DNA of 59,612 bases from an uncultured Prevotellaceae bacterium (GCA_902769705.1 CACXPX010000017.1:1-59612), one strand, 5' to 3'; shown: positions 28,590-37,406, numbered from the stretch's first letter. The notes: generated by a model from the sequence alone, not told the origin. Numbers and translations are program-made.

Positions 28590-28682
28590 TAATTTTGCAG
28601 CCGATTTAGTCCGTTCGGGCTCAAACAAGTACAGACGCGGTGTCTGTCGCCTGGCGGAAAAACCCGTTTATATTATTAAATA
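28590..28682 (+). promoter_or_regulatory. Promoter and possibly structured leader of rplU-rpmA
   Basis: TAATTTTG at 28590-28597 predicts a start near 28602 and a leader of about 80 nt. The leader contains a hairpin ACAGAC-GCGGT-GTCTGT and further GC-rich segments (CCGTTCGGGC, GCCTGGCGG), unlike the AT-rich surroundings. Autoregulation by L21 is possible, but this is inference. The 28455-28589 stretch shows nothing else. Confidence 0.5.
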
Positions 28683-29000
28683 ATGTACGCAATTGTAGAA
28701 ATTAACGGTCAGCAGTTCAAGGTTGAGCAGGGGCAGAAGCTCTTTGTCAACCGTATTAAAGATGCCGAAGAAGGCAAGACTGTTGAATTTGACAAAGTGC
28801 TGCTCGTAGACAACGACGGTGCTGTCACAGTTGGTGCACCTACTGTTGAAGGTGCCAAGGTAGTAGTTGAAGTAGTGAACCCACTCGTGAAGGGTGAGAA
28901 AGTGATTGTCTTCAAGATGAAGCGCCGCAAGGACTATCGCAAGAAGAACGGACATCGCCAGCAGTTCACTCAGGTAGAAGTTAAACAAGTAATCGCTTAA
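28683..29000 (+). CDS. rplU: 50S ribosomal protein L21
   Basis: The 105-residue protein starts [18 protein letters not shown], the signature of bL21, and ends with the basic [16 protein letters not shown] segment that contacts 23S rRNA. It is followed 18 nt later by rpmA, the universal L21-L27 pair. Expression is expected to be high. Confidence 0.98.
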   Translation: MYAIVEINGQQFKVEQGQKLFVNRIKDAEEGKTVEFDKVLLVDNDGAVTVGAPTVEGAKVVVEVVNPLVKGEKVIVFKMKRRKDYRKKNGHRQQFTQVEVKQVIA

Positions 29001-29018
29001 TTCAAGGAGGACAAAGAA

Positions 29019-29282
29019 ATGGCACATAAAAAAGGTGTAGGTAGTTCTAAGAACGGCCGTGAGTCAGCCGCCCAGCGATTGGGAATTAAGATTTTCGGTG
29101 GTCAGAAGTGCGTTGCCGGCAACATCATCGTTCGCCAGCGTGGAACCAAGCACAATCCTGGTAAAAATGTTGGCCTCGGTAAAGACGACACTTTGTTCGC
29201 ACTGATTGACGGAACCGTTGAGTTCCGCAAGACGCGCTACAACAAGAGTATCGTGAGTGTAATCCCCGAAGTCGAGGCATAA
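29019..29282 (+). CDS. rpmA: 50S ribosomal protein L27
   Basis: The 87-residue protein begins [16 protein letters not shown]. The N-terminus that reaches the peptidyl-transferase centre is present without the cleavable extension found in Firmicutes. A strong AAGGAGG ribosome site (29003-29009), rare in this phylum, precedes the start. It is the last gene of the rplU-rpmA transcript. Confidence 0.98.
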   Translation: MAHKKGVGSSKNGRESAAQRLGIKIFGGQKCVAGNIIVRQRGTKHNPGKNVGLGKDDTLFALIDGTVEFRKTRYNKSIVSVIPEVEA

Positions 29283-29322
29283 CGGTATTCAATTTAAAAA
29301 AACTTATTCCAAACAAACAACA

Positions 29323-29360
29323 GAATCCCAATTCTCTACGGAGGATTGGGATTTCTGCTT
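29323..29360 (+). terminator. Hairpin terminator after rpmA
   Basis: GAATCCCAAT pairs with ATTGGGATTTC (29323-29355), followed by a modest T-rich tail. It lies 41 nt after the rpmA stop codon. Confidence 0.65.
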
Positions 29361-29423
29361 TTATATGTTCAACTCAATGCCTTCAATCTTTCAAGGTAAT
29401 AGGAGTCGTATTGCTTCTGACTA

Positions 29424-29540
29424 TTACCAAAATCCTTACCAATAAGTGGTAATAGTGTTACCACTATGCGGTAATCATGTTACCATTAAGCGGTAATCGC
29501 GTTACCACTATGCGGTAACGACCTTACCAAGGGCTGGTAA
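29424..29540. repeat. 22-bp array of TTACC/GGTAA palindromes
   Basis: TTACC occurs at 29436, 29458, 29480, 29502 and 29524, always 22 bp apart, and each is followed after 6-7 nt by GGTAA. An extra TTACC at 29424 starts a partial unit. Each unit is thus a small palindrome (for example TTACCACTATGCGGTAA). The array lies between the convergent rpmA and mutY genes and ends exactly at the mutY stop codon. Its sequence is unrelated to the GTGGC-type 22-bp repeats, but the period is the same. Confidence 0.85.
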
Positions 29541-30551
29541 CTAATCAACTGCCGCCACCTTCTCGAGCAACAATTCGACTAGACGAGGCACTCCATAATC
29601 GGAAATGCGGTCTTCGTCAATCCAAATATAATCTTCAGGCAAGGAAGGGTGTTGAGAGGTTTCAAGCAAATAGAAATCAGCCATCAGAATGCGATGGGTC
29701 AGCACGTGCTTCACTCCTGTTTGCAATAGCGTCAAGCGTCCTTCGAATGCAGGAATCTCACTATCTTCGATGAGAAGAGGCTCCCAAAGACCTTGCCAGA
29801 TATCACCTTTTCCTCGGCGACGAATGGCCATCTTGCCGTTACACCTGATATAAATATAAATAAGGTGGCGCGTTTTGATGGTTATTTTTCTTAACTTTAC
29901 AGGCAACGTGTCTACATTTCCGCTATGCAAAGCTTCACAACTCTCGGACAAAGGGCAAAGAAGACAACGTGGAGACTTTGGAGTGCATTGTAGCGCACCG
30001 AAATCCATCATCGCCTGATTAAACTCAGAAGGCTTGTCGGCAGGCAAAAGAGATTGTGCCAACTGCTTGAAAAGATGCTTTCCTTCTGTGGTGTTGATGG
30101 GAGTTTCAATCCCGAAATGACGAGCCAACACACGATACACATTTCCATCTACAACCGCTTCGGGCAATCCAAAAGCAATAGAACCGATGGCAGCAGCGGT
30201 GTAATCCCCCACTCCCTTCAATTTCCGAATGCCTTCCATCGTATCGGGGAAGCGCCCTTGGGCTACAATTTGACGAGCCGCCGCATGCAAGTTGCGTGCA
30301 CGACTGTAATAGCCCAAACCTTGCCAAAGGCGCAACACTTCGTCTTCGCTCGCGGCAGCCAAATCCTCCACAGTGGGGAAACGCTTCATGAAACGCTCCC
30401 AATAAGCCCACCCTTGCTGGATGCGTGTCTGCTGAAGGATGACTTCGCTCAACCAAATGGCATAAGGATCGCGAGTCTGGCGCCAAGGCAAATCGCGTCG
30501 GTTTTCGTCAAACCACCTCAACAAAACGTTTGTAAAATCGTTGTGAACCAT
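29541..30551 (-). CDS. mutY: A/G-specific adenine glycosylase MutY
   Basis: MutY removes adenine mispaired with 8-oxoguanine. The 336-residue protein has the catalytic Glu region SEVILQQTRIQQG, the helix-hairpin-helix LKGVGDYTAAAIGSIAFG with the Asp of VDGNVYRVLARHFG, and the 4Fe-4S ligands as C-x6-C-x2-C-x5-C in CTPKSPRCLLCPLSESC. The C-terminal Nudix-like domain that recognises 8-oxoG is present. The promoter box TAATTTTG on the minus strand ends only about 10 nt before the ATG, so the transcript has nearly no leader. Confidence 0.96.
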   Translation of the reverse strand: MVHNDFTNVLLRWFDENRRDLPWRQTRDPYAIWLSEVILQQTRIQQGWAYWERFMKRFPTVEDLAAASEDEVLRLWQGLGYYSRARNLHAAARQIVAQGRFPDTMEGIRKLKGVGDYTAAAIGSIAFGLPEAVVDGNVYRVLARHFGIETPINTTEGKHLFKQLAQSLLPADKPSEFNQAMMDFGALQCTPKSPRCLLCPLSESCEALHSGNVDTLPVKLRKITIKTRHLIYIYIRCNGKMAIRRRGKGDIWQGLWEPLLIEDSEIPAFEGRLTLLQTGVKHVLTHRILMADFYLLETSQHPSLPEDYIWIDEDRISDYGVPRLVELLLEKVAAVD

Positions 30552-30561
30552 AATTTTGGCA

Positions 30562-30569
30562 CAAAATTA
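30562..30569 (-). promoter_or_regulatory. -7 box of mutY, predicted near-leaderless start
   Basis: TAATTTTG on the minus strand with its G at 30562; the mutY A of ATG is at 30551. With the usual 3-5 nt to the start point, the leader is about 5-8 nt and contains no ribosome-binding site. Confidence 0.55.
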
Positions 30570-30611
30570 CACATTTAATTCGATTGATTATTCAAAAAGA
30601 AATATTTTTTG

Positions 30612-30619
30612 TAATTTTG
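30612..30619 (+). promoter_or_regulatory. -7 box of serS promoter
   Basis: TAATTTTG, 42 nt before the serS ATG, divergent from the mutY promoter within 60 bp. Confidence 0.6.
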
Positions 30620-30661
30620 CGGTCAATTAGCAAAATACATTCACAAATAACATTTTAGCGT

Positions 30662-31990
30662 ATGCTTACATTAAAACTCATTCATGAGGAAACCGACCGC
30701 GTAATCAAAGGTTTGGAGAAAAAGCATTTTAAAGGAGCCAAGGAGGCCATTGACAATGTCTTGGCTATTGACAAGAAACGCCGTGAAGCCCAGCAGGAAC
30801 TCGACAGGTGCCTGCAAGAGCAGAAACAACTCTCGGGACAAATTGGCAAACTGATGAAAGAAGGAAAGAAAGCTGAGGCTGAAGACATCAAAGCCAACGT
30901 GGCCAAACTGAAAGAGGATTCCAGAAGATTAGAACAGGAAATGAATGATGCTCAAGGAGAGGTGCAAACACTTTTGTGCCAAATCCCCAACATCCCCTAT
31001 GATGAAGTACCCGAAGGGAGCGCTGCCGAAGACAATCACGTGGTGAAAAGCAACCTTTGCGAATGCAAAGAAGGCGACACCGTTGGCAATTGGACAGCCA
31101 TTCCCCACAATAACGAAGCCAAGATTCCTCATTGGGAATTGGCAAAGAAATACAATCTGATTGACTTCGACCTTGGTGTGAAAATCACGGGAGCAGGCTT
31201 CCCAGTGTATATCGGCAAGGGTGCACGTCTGCAACGCGCTCTCATCAACTTCTTCCTCGACGAGGCTCGCAAAAGCGGATATACGGAAATCATGCCGCCT
31301 ACTGTGGTGAACGCCGACTCTGGTTATGGAACCGGTCAGTTGCCTGACAAGGAGGGTCAGATGTATCATTGCGAGGTTGACGATTTCTATCTGATACCAA
31401 CCGCTGAGGTCCCCGTGACAAACATCTATCGTGATGTGATTCTCGATGAGAAAGACCTCCCCATCAAGAATTGCGCATATACAGAGTGCTTCCGTCGTGA
31501 AGCAGGTTCATATGGTAAAGACGTTCGTGGTTTGAACCGTCTGCACGAATTCTCTAAAGTGGAAATCGTTCGCATCGACAAGCCCGAGCATTCGAAAGAA
31601 AGCCACAAGGAGATGCTCGAACATGTGGAAGGCTTGCTCAAGAAGCTGGAACTCCCCTATCGCATCCTCTTGCTTTGCGGAGGCGACCAGTCGTTCACTT
31701 CATCTATCTGCTACGACTTCGAGGTTTATTCCGAAGCACAAAACCGTTGGCTCGAGGTGTCGTCTGTTTCCAACTTCGACAACTATCAGGCAAACCGTCT
31801 GAAATGCCGTTACCGTCATGCTGACGACAAGAAGATTGAACTCTGCCACACGCTCAACGGCTCGGCTCTTGCACTCCCACGCATTGTGGCTGCCATTCTC
31901 GAAAACAATCAGACACCCGAAGGCATTCGTGTGCCGAAGGCACTAGTGCCCTATTGTGGTTTCGAAATCATTGACGAAAAACCGTTCTAA
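30662..31990 (+). CDS. serS: Seryl-tRNA synthetase
   Basis: SerS charges tRNA-Ser and tRNA-Sec. The N-terminal antiparallel coiled coil that grips the tRNA long arm spans about residues 25-105 (dense in Lys, Glu and Gln). The class II core has motif 2 as TECFRREAGSYGKD and motif 3 as LNGSALALPRIVAAILENN. The 442-residue length is standard. It is monocistronic by spacing; the Nfn-like fusion starts 65 nt later and may be a separate unit. Confidence 0.97.
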   Translation: MLTLKLIHEETDRVIKGLEKKHFKGAKEAIDNVLAIDKKRREAQQELDRCLQEQKQLSGQIGKLMKEGKKAEAEDIKANVAKLKEDSRRLEQEMNDAQGEVQTLLCQIPNIPYDEVPEGSAAEDNHVVKSNLCECKEGDTVGNWTAIPHNNEAKIPHWELAKKYNLIDFDLGVKITGAGFPVYIGKGARLQRALINFFLDEARKSGYTEIMPPTVVNADSGYGTGQLPDKEGQMYHCEVDDFYLIPTAEVPVTNIYRDVILDEKDLPIKNCAYTECFRREAGSYGKDVRGLNRLHEFSKVEIVRIDKPEHSKESHKEMLEHVEGLLKKLELPYRILLLCGGDQSFTSSICYDFEVYSEAQNRWLEVSSVSNFDNYQANRLKCRYRHADDKKIELCHTLNGSALALPRIVAAILENNQTPEGIRVPKALVPYCGFEIIDEKPF

Positions 31991-32055
31991 ACACTAATTC
32001 CACGTGGCAATTGCGAGATGGCCACAAATAAACAAGACAAAAAACAAGACTATTT

Positions 32056-34413
32056 ATGAACAAGATTGTACGCAAGGAGCAATTCTCTGAGAAAGTGTTC
32101 CTTTTCGAACTCGAGGCTCCGCTGATTGCCAAAAGCAGGAAAGCCGGCAATTTCATCATTGTTCGCGTAGGCAAGAAAGGCGAACGCATGCCTTTGACTA
32201 TTGCTGATGCCGACATCGAACGCGGCACCATCACCATTGTCGTTCAGAAAGTGGGACTTTCGTCCATCAAACTCTGCGACCTCAATGTGGGCGACTATGT
32301 GACCGATGTGGTAGGACCGCTCGGAAATCCAACTCATATCGAGAATTTCGGAACTGTTGTCTGTGCTGGCGGTGGAGTTGGCGTTGCCCCCATGCTCCCC
32401 ATCATCCAAGCGTTGAAAGCCGCTGGCAACCGCGTACTTTCTGTTCTTGCCGGACGTTCAAAAGACCTCATCATCCTCGAAGACAAAGTTCGTGAATCGT
32501 CGGATGAAGTCATCATCATGACCGATGACGGTTCGTATGGTGAGAAAGGTGTTGTTACCGTCGGCATAGAGAAATTCATCGAACAGGAAGAGCATGTGGA
32601 CAAGATCTTCGCCATCGGCCCTCCCATCATGATGAAGTTCTCGAACCTCACCGCACAAAAGCACAACATCCCATGCGAAGTGTCGCTCAACACCATCATG
32701 GTTGACGGAACGGGTATGTGCGGAGCTTGCCGTCTCACTATTGGCGGAAAGACCAAGTTCGTCTGCATCGACGGTCCTGAATTCGATGGCGCATTGGTTG
32801 ATTGGGACGAGATGTTCAAACGCATGGGCACTTTCAAACGTGCCGAGCAAGAGGAAATGGAACACTTCCAAGACCACATTGAAAAGCTCGAATCACAAGT
32901 GTCAAACATCGAAGAAACTGCCGAGAAGCCTGCTCAAGCTAATGCAGAAAACGCATCTATCGAAGAGCTTACTGACCGCAATGCCGAATGGCGCACGGAG
33001 CTTCGCAAGAGCATGAAGCCCAAAGAGCGCACAGCCCTGCCTCGCGTGAAGATGCCCGAACTCGATCCCGTGTATCGTGCTACAACTCGCACGGAAGAGG
33101 TGAACATCGGCCTCACTCCCGAGATGGCACTTGTTGAAGCAAAGCGTTGTCTTGACTGCGCTAAGCCTACTTGTGTGGAAGGTTGTCCTGTGAACATCAA
33201 CATTCCAGCCTTCATCAAGAACATTGAGCGTGGTGAATTCCTTGCTGCTGCCCGTGTGCTGAAACAAACCTCAGCCTTGCCTGCCGTTTGCGGACGTGTC
33301 TGCCCTCAAGAGAAACAATGCGAAAGCCGTTGCATTCACTTGAAGATGAACGAACCCGCTGTTGCTATTGGCTATTTGGAGCGTTTTGCCGCTGACTACG
33401 AGCGCGAGAGCGGAAACATCTCGTTGCCAGAGATTGCACCTTCAAACGGCATCAAGATTGCTGTTGTCGGCTCAGGCCCTGCTGGACTCTCCTTTGCTGG
33501 CGATATGGTGAAGAACGGCTACGATGTCTATGTGTTCGAAGCCTTGCACGAAATTGGTGGTGTGCTCAAATATGGTATCCCCGAATTCCGTCTGCCCAAC
33601 GCTATTGTGGACGTTGAAATCGAGAACCTCCGCAAAATGGGCGTTCACTTCCAAACCGATGTGATTGTTGGAAAGACCATCAGCGTTGCCGACCTTGAGA
33701 AGCAAGGATTCAAAGGAATCTTCGTTGGCTCAGGTGCCGGATTGCCCAACTTCATGAACATTCCTGGCGAAAACGCCATCAACATCATGTCGTCTAACGA
33801 GTATCTGACCCGTGTGAACCTCATGGACGCTGCCAATCCCACAACCGACACGCCTATCAACCTCGGAAAGAAAGTGCTTGTCGTGGGTGGTGGAAACACT
33901 GCTATGGACAGTTGCCGCACCGCCAAGCGTTTGGGCGCTGAAGTGACTCTCGTCTATCGCCGCTCTGAGGCTGAGATGCCTGCCCGACTCGAAGAGGTGA
34001 AACACGCTAAGGAAGAGGGCATCAACTTCCTCTGCTTGCACAATCCCATTGAATATAAGGCTGATGAGAACGGTGCCGTGAAGGCTGCTGTTCTCCAGGT
34101 GATGGAACTGGGCGAACCTGATGCAAGTGGTCGCCGTTCACCTGTTCCCGTAGAAGGCAAGACGCTGGAGATTGAAGTCGACCAAGTGGTTGTTGCTGTT
34201 GGCGTGAGCCCCAATCCATTGGTTCCGAAATCTATTGAAGGATTGGAACTTGGACGCAAAAACACGATTGTTGTCAACGAGGAGATGCAATCCTCTCGCG
34301 CAAACCTTTTTGCTGGAGGCGACATCGTGCGCGGTGGTGCAACTGTTATCCTCGCTATGGGCGACGGAAGAAAAGCTGCCACAAACATGCACAAACAACT
34401 CAGCAATCAATAA
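32056..34413 (+). CDS. Fused NfnS-NfnL-type NAD(P)H:ferredoxin oxidoreductase
   Basis: The first 265 residues resemble the dihydroorotate dehydrogenase electron-transfer subunit/NfnS: FAD domain, NAD domain (VCAGGGVGVAPMLPI), and a 2Fe-2S site DGTGMCGACRL with a later VCIDGPEFDG. That is three Cys plus an Asp, as known for NfnS. A charged linker of about 55 residues follows. The second part resembles NfnL/glutamate synthase small subunit, with iron-sulfur ligands in CLDCAKPTCVEGCPV and CGRVCPQEKQCESRC, FAD site VVGSGPAGLSFAGDM and NADP site VVGGGNTAMDSCRTAKRLG. NfnSL couples NADH, NADPH and ferredoxin by electron bifurcation. Automatic annotation often calls this fusion a glutamate synthase; no large GltB-like subunit is nearby. 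Confidence 0.85.
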   Translation: MNKIVRKEQFSEKVFLFELEAPLIAKSRKAGNFIIVRVGKKGERMPLTIADADIERGTITIVVQKVGLSSIKLCDLNVGDYVTDVVGPLGNPTHIENFGTVVCAGGGVGVAPMLPIIQALKAAGNRVLSVLAGRSKDLIILEDKVRESSDEVIIMTDDGSYGEKGVVTVGIEKFIEQEEHVDKIFAIGPPIMMKFSNLTAQKHNIPCEVSLNTIMVDGTGMCGACRLTIGGKTKFVCIDGPEFDGALVDWDEMFKRMGTFKRAEQEEMEHFQDHIEKLESQVSNIEETAEKPAQANAENASIEELTDRNAEWRTELRKSMKPKERTALPRVKMPELDPVYRATTRTEEVNIGLTPEMALVEAKRCLDCAKPTCVEGCPVNINIPAFIKNIERGEFLAAARVLKQTSALPAVCGRVCPQEKQCESRCIHLKMNEPAVAIGYLERFAADYERESGNISLPEIAPSNGIKIAVVGSGPAGLSFAGDMVKNGYDVYVFEALHEIGGVLKYGIPEFRLPNAIVDVEIENLRKMGVHFQTDVIVGKTISVADLEKQGFKGIFVGSGAGLPNFMNIPGENAINIMSSNEYLTRVNLMDAANPTTDTPINLGKKVLVVGGGNTAMDSCRTAKRLGAEVTLVYRRSEAEMPARLEEVKHAKEEGINFLCLHNPIEYKADENGAVKAAVLQVMELGEPDASGRRSPVPVEGKTLEIEVDQVVVAVGVSPNPLVPKSIEGLELGRKNTIVVNEEMQSSRANLFAGGDIVRGGATVILAMGDGRKAATNMHKQLSNQ

Positions 34414-34446
34414 CGCTGGGAATACTATCTATCATCCAATAAAAAT

Positions 34447-34483
34447 GGGCGTAGCATCTAAATTGATGTTACGCCCGTTTTTT
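34447..34483 (+). terminator. Rho-independent terminator after the Nfn fusion
   Basis: GGGCGTAGCATC pairs with GATGTTACGCCC around an AAATT-type loop, followed by GTTTTTT. It lies 33 nt after the stop codon. Confidence 0.9.
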
Positions 34484-34527
34484 CGTAATACCCGAAATTC
34501 ATTGTGTCGGTGAAACGGCGATTTTCA

Positions 34528-34691
34528 TGACAGATTGTAAAGCAAATGGACGATTTAAATAACCGATTTGTTGAATCTTTTTACTTATCGTCTGATTTTC
34601 TCATATGTAGCTTTTAAGGCGGTCATTTGTGGCCTTTGAGCCGCTCATTTGTGGCTTTTGACAGCCTCAAAAGCATGCTTACACATTGTCA
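34528..34691 (+). mobile_element. 164-bp MITE-like element, copy 2
   Basis: Left end TGACAGATTGTAAAGCA, right end TGCTTACACATTGTCA: imperfect inverted repeats of about 16 nt. It is aligned base for base in length with copies 1 and 3. Three 22-bp units begin in the right half (CATATGTAGC, then CATTTGTGGC twice). It lies in the convergent gap between the Nfn fusion and pyk, after the terminator; the remaining gap sequence shows nothing else. Confidence 0.75.
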
Positions 34692-34729
34692 AAACATAGC
34701 TTTGGCTTGTCGCGGGTGATTCTCATGAA

Positions 34730-36187
34730 TCACTCTATGCGCTCAGCGGCATATTGAGGCAGATGGAATACGTCAATGTTGTCAAACACCTGGCGGACGG
34801 GATTGATTTCAAGGAATGTTGTACCTGCAATCTTACCGAGGTTTCCACTCAAATAAGCAATCTTGTCATCGAGCGTCACATAGTTCTTTTGGCGCAACAT
34901 ACGCAAGGCTGCCGTGAACATATACTCGGGCGATTGAGCCTTGTGCTGATAGATGGGAATGACGCCATAGGAAAGATTCAGCAGACGTTGCGTCTTTTCG
35001 TTGTAGCAGATGGCCAACACAGGCTTGGGGCCTCTGAAGGCTGCAAGATGGCGAACAACCTCACCCGTAACCGAGTCGGCTATAATTCCAGCAACTCCCA
35101 ACCGCCGAGTAGCGTCAATGGCTGCGTGAGCAAGGAACTCTTTCTGCGTGCAATTCTCGCTAAGCGGCAATTCATAGCCATTCAGGCGCTGACGGTCTCG
35201 CTCTGCTTGCTCGGCAATAATCGACATCGTCTCCACAGCTTCCAATGGGTATTTGCCACTGGCTGTCTCACCACTGAGCATCACAGCATCTGTTCGCATA
35301 TAGATGGCGTTGGCAATATCGGTCACTTCTGCTCTTGTCGGGCGTGGGTTGTTAATCATGGAGTGCAACATCTGTGTGGCCACAATAACGGGTTTGCGAG
35401 CCATCACACACTTGCGAATAATCTCGCGCTGGATTCCAGGAATGCGCTCCAGCGGAATCTCAATACCCAAGTCGCCTCGTGCAACCATAATTCCGTAGCT
35501 GGCCTCTATGATTTCATCGATGTTATCAACACCCTCTTGATTCTCAATTTTCGAGATAATCTTGATGTCGCTATGCTGCTCGTCAAGGATTTGCTGAACG
35601 GCTTTCACGTCTGCTGCCGAGCGAACAAAGGAATGGGCAATGAAGTCGATGTCTTCCTCTATGGCAAACAAGATGTTCTTGCGGTCTTTCTCGGTTAGCG
35701 CAGGAAGGTCTATATGTTCGCCTGGAACATTCACGCTCTTCTTCGAACCCAGCACGCCATCATTCTCTACACGCGCCACAATCATAGGGCCAGTGTTCTC
35801 CATAACAGTCATATCGAGCGCACCATCATCAAAGAGCACATGGTCACCCACCTTCACATCCTTGCAGAAGTCGGAGTAGCTGACATTGATAATATCGTGG
35901 CAAGTCTCCATCTCGGGACGTCCGAAGATTTTCACAACATCTCCCGTCTTATAGGGAATAGGTTCTTTCACCGCTGTAGTTCTCACCTCAGGCCCTTTGG
36001 TGTCAATCAGAATTCCAATATGTGGTGAAACGGCCCTCACGTTCTTGATAACCTGACGCATGCCGTCTATTGAAGCATGTGCCGTGTTCATACGCACAAC
36101 GTTCATCCCTGCGAAGAAAAGCTTGCGCAAGAATTCCACATCACAACGAAAGTCGCTGATGGAGCATACTATTTTGGTTTGTTTCAT
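34730..36187 (-). CDS. pyk: Pyruvate kinase
   Basis: The enzyme makes pyruvate and ATP from phosphoenolpyruvate and ADP in glycolysis. The 485-residue protein starts MKQTKIVCSISDFRCD and shows GILIDTKGPEVRT, the catalytic Lys loop IISKIENQEGVDNIDEII, the Mg/substrate site MVARGDLGIEIPLE and the C-terminal effector domain. The upstream -7 box is TATCTTCG on the minus strand at 36244-36251, a one-base departure from consensus, with a leader of about 50 nt. Confidence 0.96.
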   Translation of the reverse strand: MKQTKIVCSISDFRCDVEFLRKLFFAGMNVVRMNTAHASIDGMRQVIKNVRAVSPHIGILIDTKGPEVRTTAVKEPIPYKTGDVVKIFGRPEMETCHDIINVSYSDFCKDVKVGDHVLFDDGALDMTVMENTGPMIVARVENDGVLGSKKSVNVPGEHIDLPALTEKDRKNILFAIEEDIDFIAHSFVRSAADVKAVQQILDEQHSDIKIISKIENQEGVDNIDEIIEASYGIMVARGDLGIEIPLERIPGIQREIIRKCVMARKPVIVATQMLHSMINNPRPTRAEVTDIANAIYMRTDAVMLSGETASGKYPLEAVETMSIIAEQAERDRQRLNGYELPLSENCTQKEFLAHAAIDATRRLGVAGIIADSVTGEVVRHLAAFRGPKPVLAICYNEKTQRLLNLSYGVIPIYQHKAQSPEYMFTAALRMLRQKNYVTLDDKIAYLSGNLGKIAGTTFLEINPVRQVFDNIDVFHLPQYAAERIE

Positions 36188-36310
36188 AGCTCAATATTGT
36201 AATTTATAATAGTTAGGGATTTCCATATTTTCTTTCTCATCTGCGAAGATAGTGAATATTTTAGATATTCACGCCTTATTGCAGCCGGTTTCTTTCTTTT
36301 TTAACTATTT

Positions 36311-37399
36311 TCAATAATCCTCAAATGGCAACCACCCTTCCTCCCATCTTGGAATGAACTCGTCATCACTTGAGTTTGACTTCGATACCGACAACCCAAG
36401 CAATCTTATCCGACGCTCGGCATCATAATCCACTTGTGAAAGCAAGCGTTTGGCTAACGGAAGGATTTCTGCTTTGGTTTTCAAAGGACGATGAACGGTG
36501 GTGCTCCTCGTAATCTGTGTGAAGTCGTGATATTTCACTTTCAAGGTGAGCGTTTTGCCTTCGAACTGAGCATGAGCAATTCTTTCTTCAAGTTCGAGCA
36601 CCATATGATAGAGTTCGATGAGCAGTTTTGACTTCAAGCTGATGTCTTCCAAAAAAGTTTGCTCGCAACCAACCGATTTGCGTTCATGCTCAACCACCAC
36701 TTCACGTTCGTCAATACCACGTGCAAAGCTATAATAAACTGGCCCAGCCTTACCAAACATATCCACCAAATGCGACAACGACACCTCACGCAATTGTGCA
36801 CCTGTGAAGATGCCCATGTGATGCATGCGTTCAGCAGTCTTAGGCCCTACTCCCCAAAACTTCTCAATGGGCAATCGGGCAATGAAGTCGAGTGCGCTAT
36901 CGGGATGAATCACGCACAATCCATCAGGTTTCCGCCAATCGCTGGCAATCTTTGCCAGAAACTTATTGTAGCTGACTCCAGCCGAAGAAGTCAAACCTGT
37001 TTGCGTCTTTATCTTCTCTTTTATTTCACGCGCAATCTGTACAGCTAATTCCAAGCCTTGCTTGTTGACGGTCACATCCAAGAATGCTTCATCAAGCGAC
37101 AAGGGTTCAACCACATCGGTGTATTCATGAAACACCTCGTGAATCTGATTGGAAACTTCATGATAGCGTTCAAAATGAGGTGAGACGACCATCAATTGAG
37201 GACACAATCGCTTTGCCATCATCATCGACTGAGCGGAATGCACTCCATATCGGCGAGCTTCATAGCTAGCGGTGGAAACAACACCACGCTCGCCATCAAA
37301 GCCCACTGCGATAGGTTTGCCACGTAGCTCAGGAAAATCCCTTTGCTCAACCGAGGCAAAGAACGCATCCATGTCGATATGAATAATCTTGCGTGTCAT
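36311..37399 (-). CDS. dinB: DNA polymerase IV
   Basis: DinB is a Y-family translesion polymerase. Catalytic acidic residues are in HIDMDAFFASVEQRDF at the N-terminus and PLSLDEAFLDVTV near 105. The little-finger domain is present at the C-terminus, and the length (362) is normal. No beta-clamp motif was sought in detail. The -7 box TATCTTTG ends about 8 nt upstream of the ATG, predicting an almost leaderless mRNA. No SOS-box palindrome is evident by eye. Confidence 0.95.
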   Translation of the reverse strand: MTRKIIHIDMDAFFASVEQRDFPELRGKPIAVGFDGERGVVSTASYEARRYGVHSAQSMMMAKRLCPQLMVVSPHFERYHEVSNQIHEVFHEYTDVVEPLSLDEAFLDVTVNKQGLELAVQIAREIKEKIKTQTGLTSSAGVSYNKFLAKIASDWRKPDGLCVIHPDSALDFIARLPIEKFWGVGPKTAERMHHMGIFTGAQLREVSLSHLVDMFGKAGPVYYSFARGIDEREVVVEHERKSVGCEQTFLEDISLKSKLLIELYHMVLELEERIAHAQFEGKTLTLKVKYHDFTQITRSTTVHRPLKTKAEILPLAKRLLSQVDYDAERRIRLLGLSVSKSNSSDDEFIPRWEEGWLPFEDY

Positions 37400-37406
37400 T
37401 TTATGG

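Noticed and set aside
29424-29540. TTACC array considered as a terminator cluster
   Set aside because: Five-base stems without T-tracts would be weak terminators, and rpmA already has a hairpin upstream.
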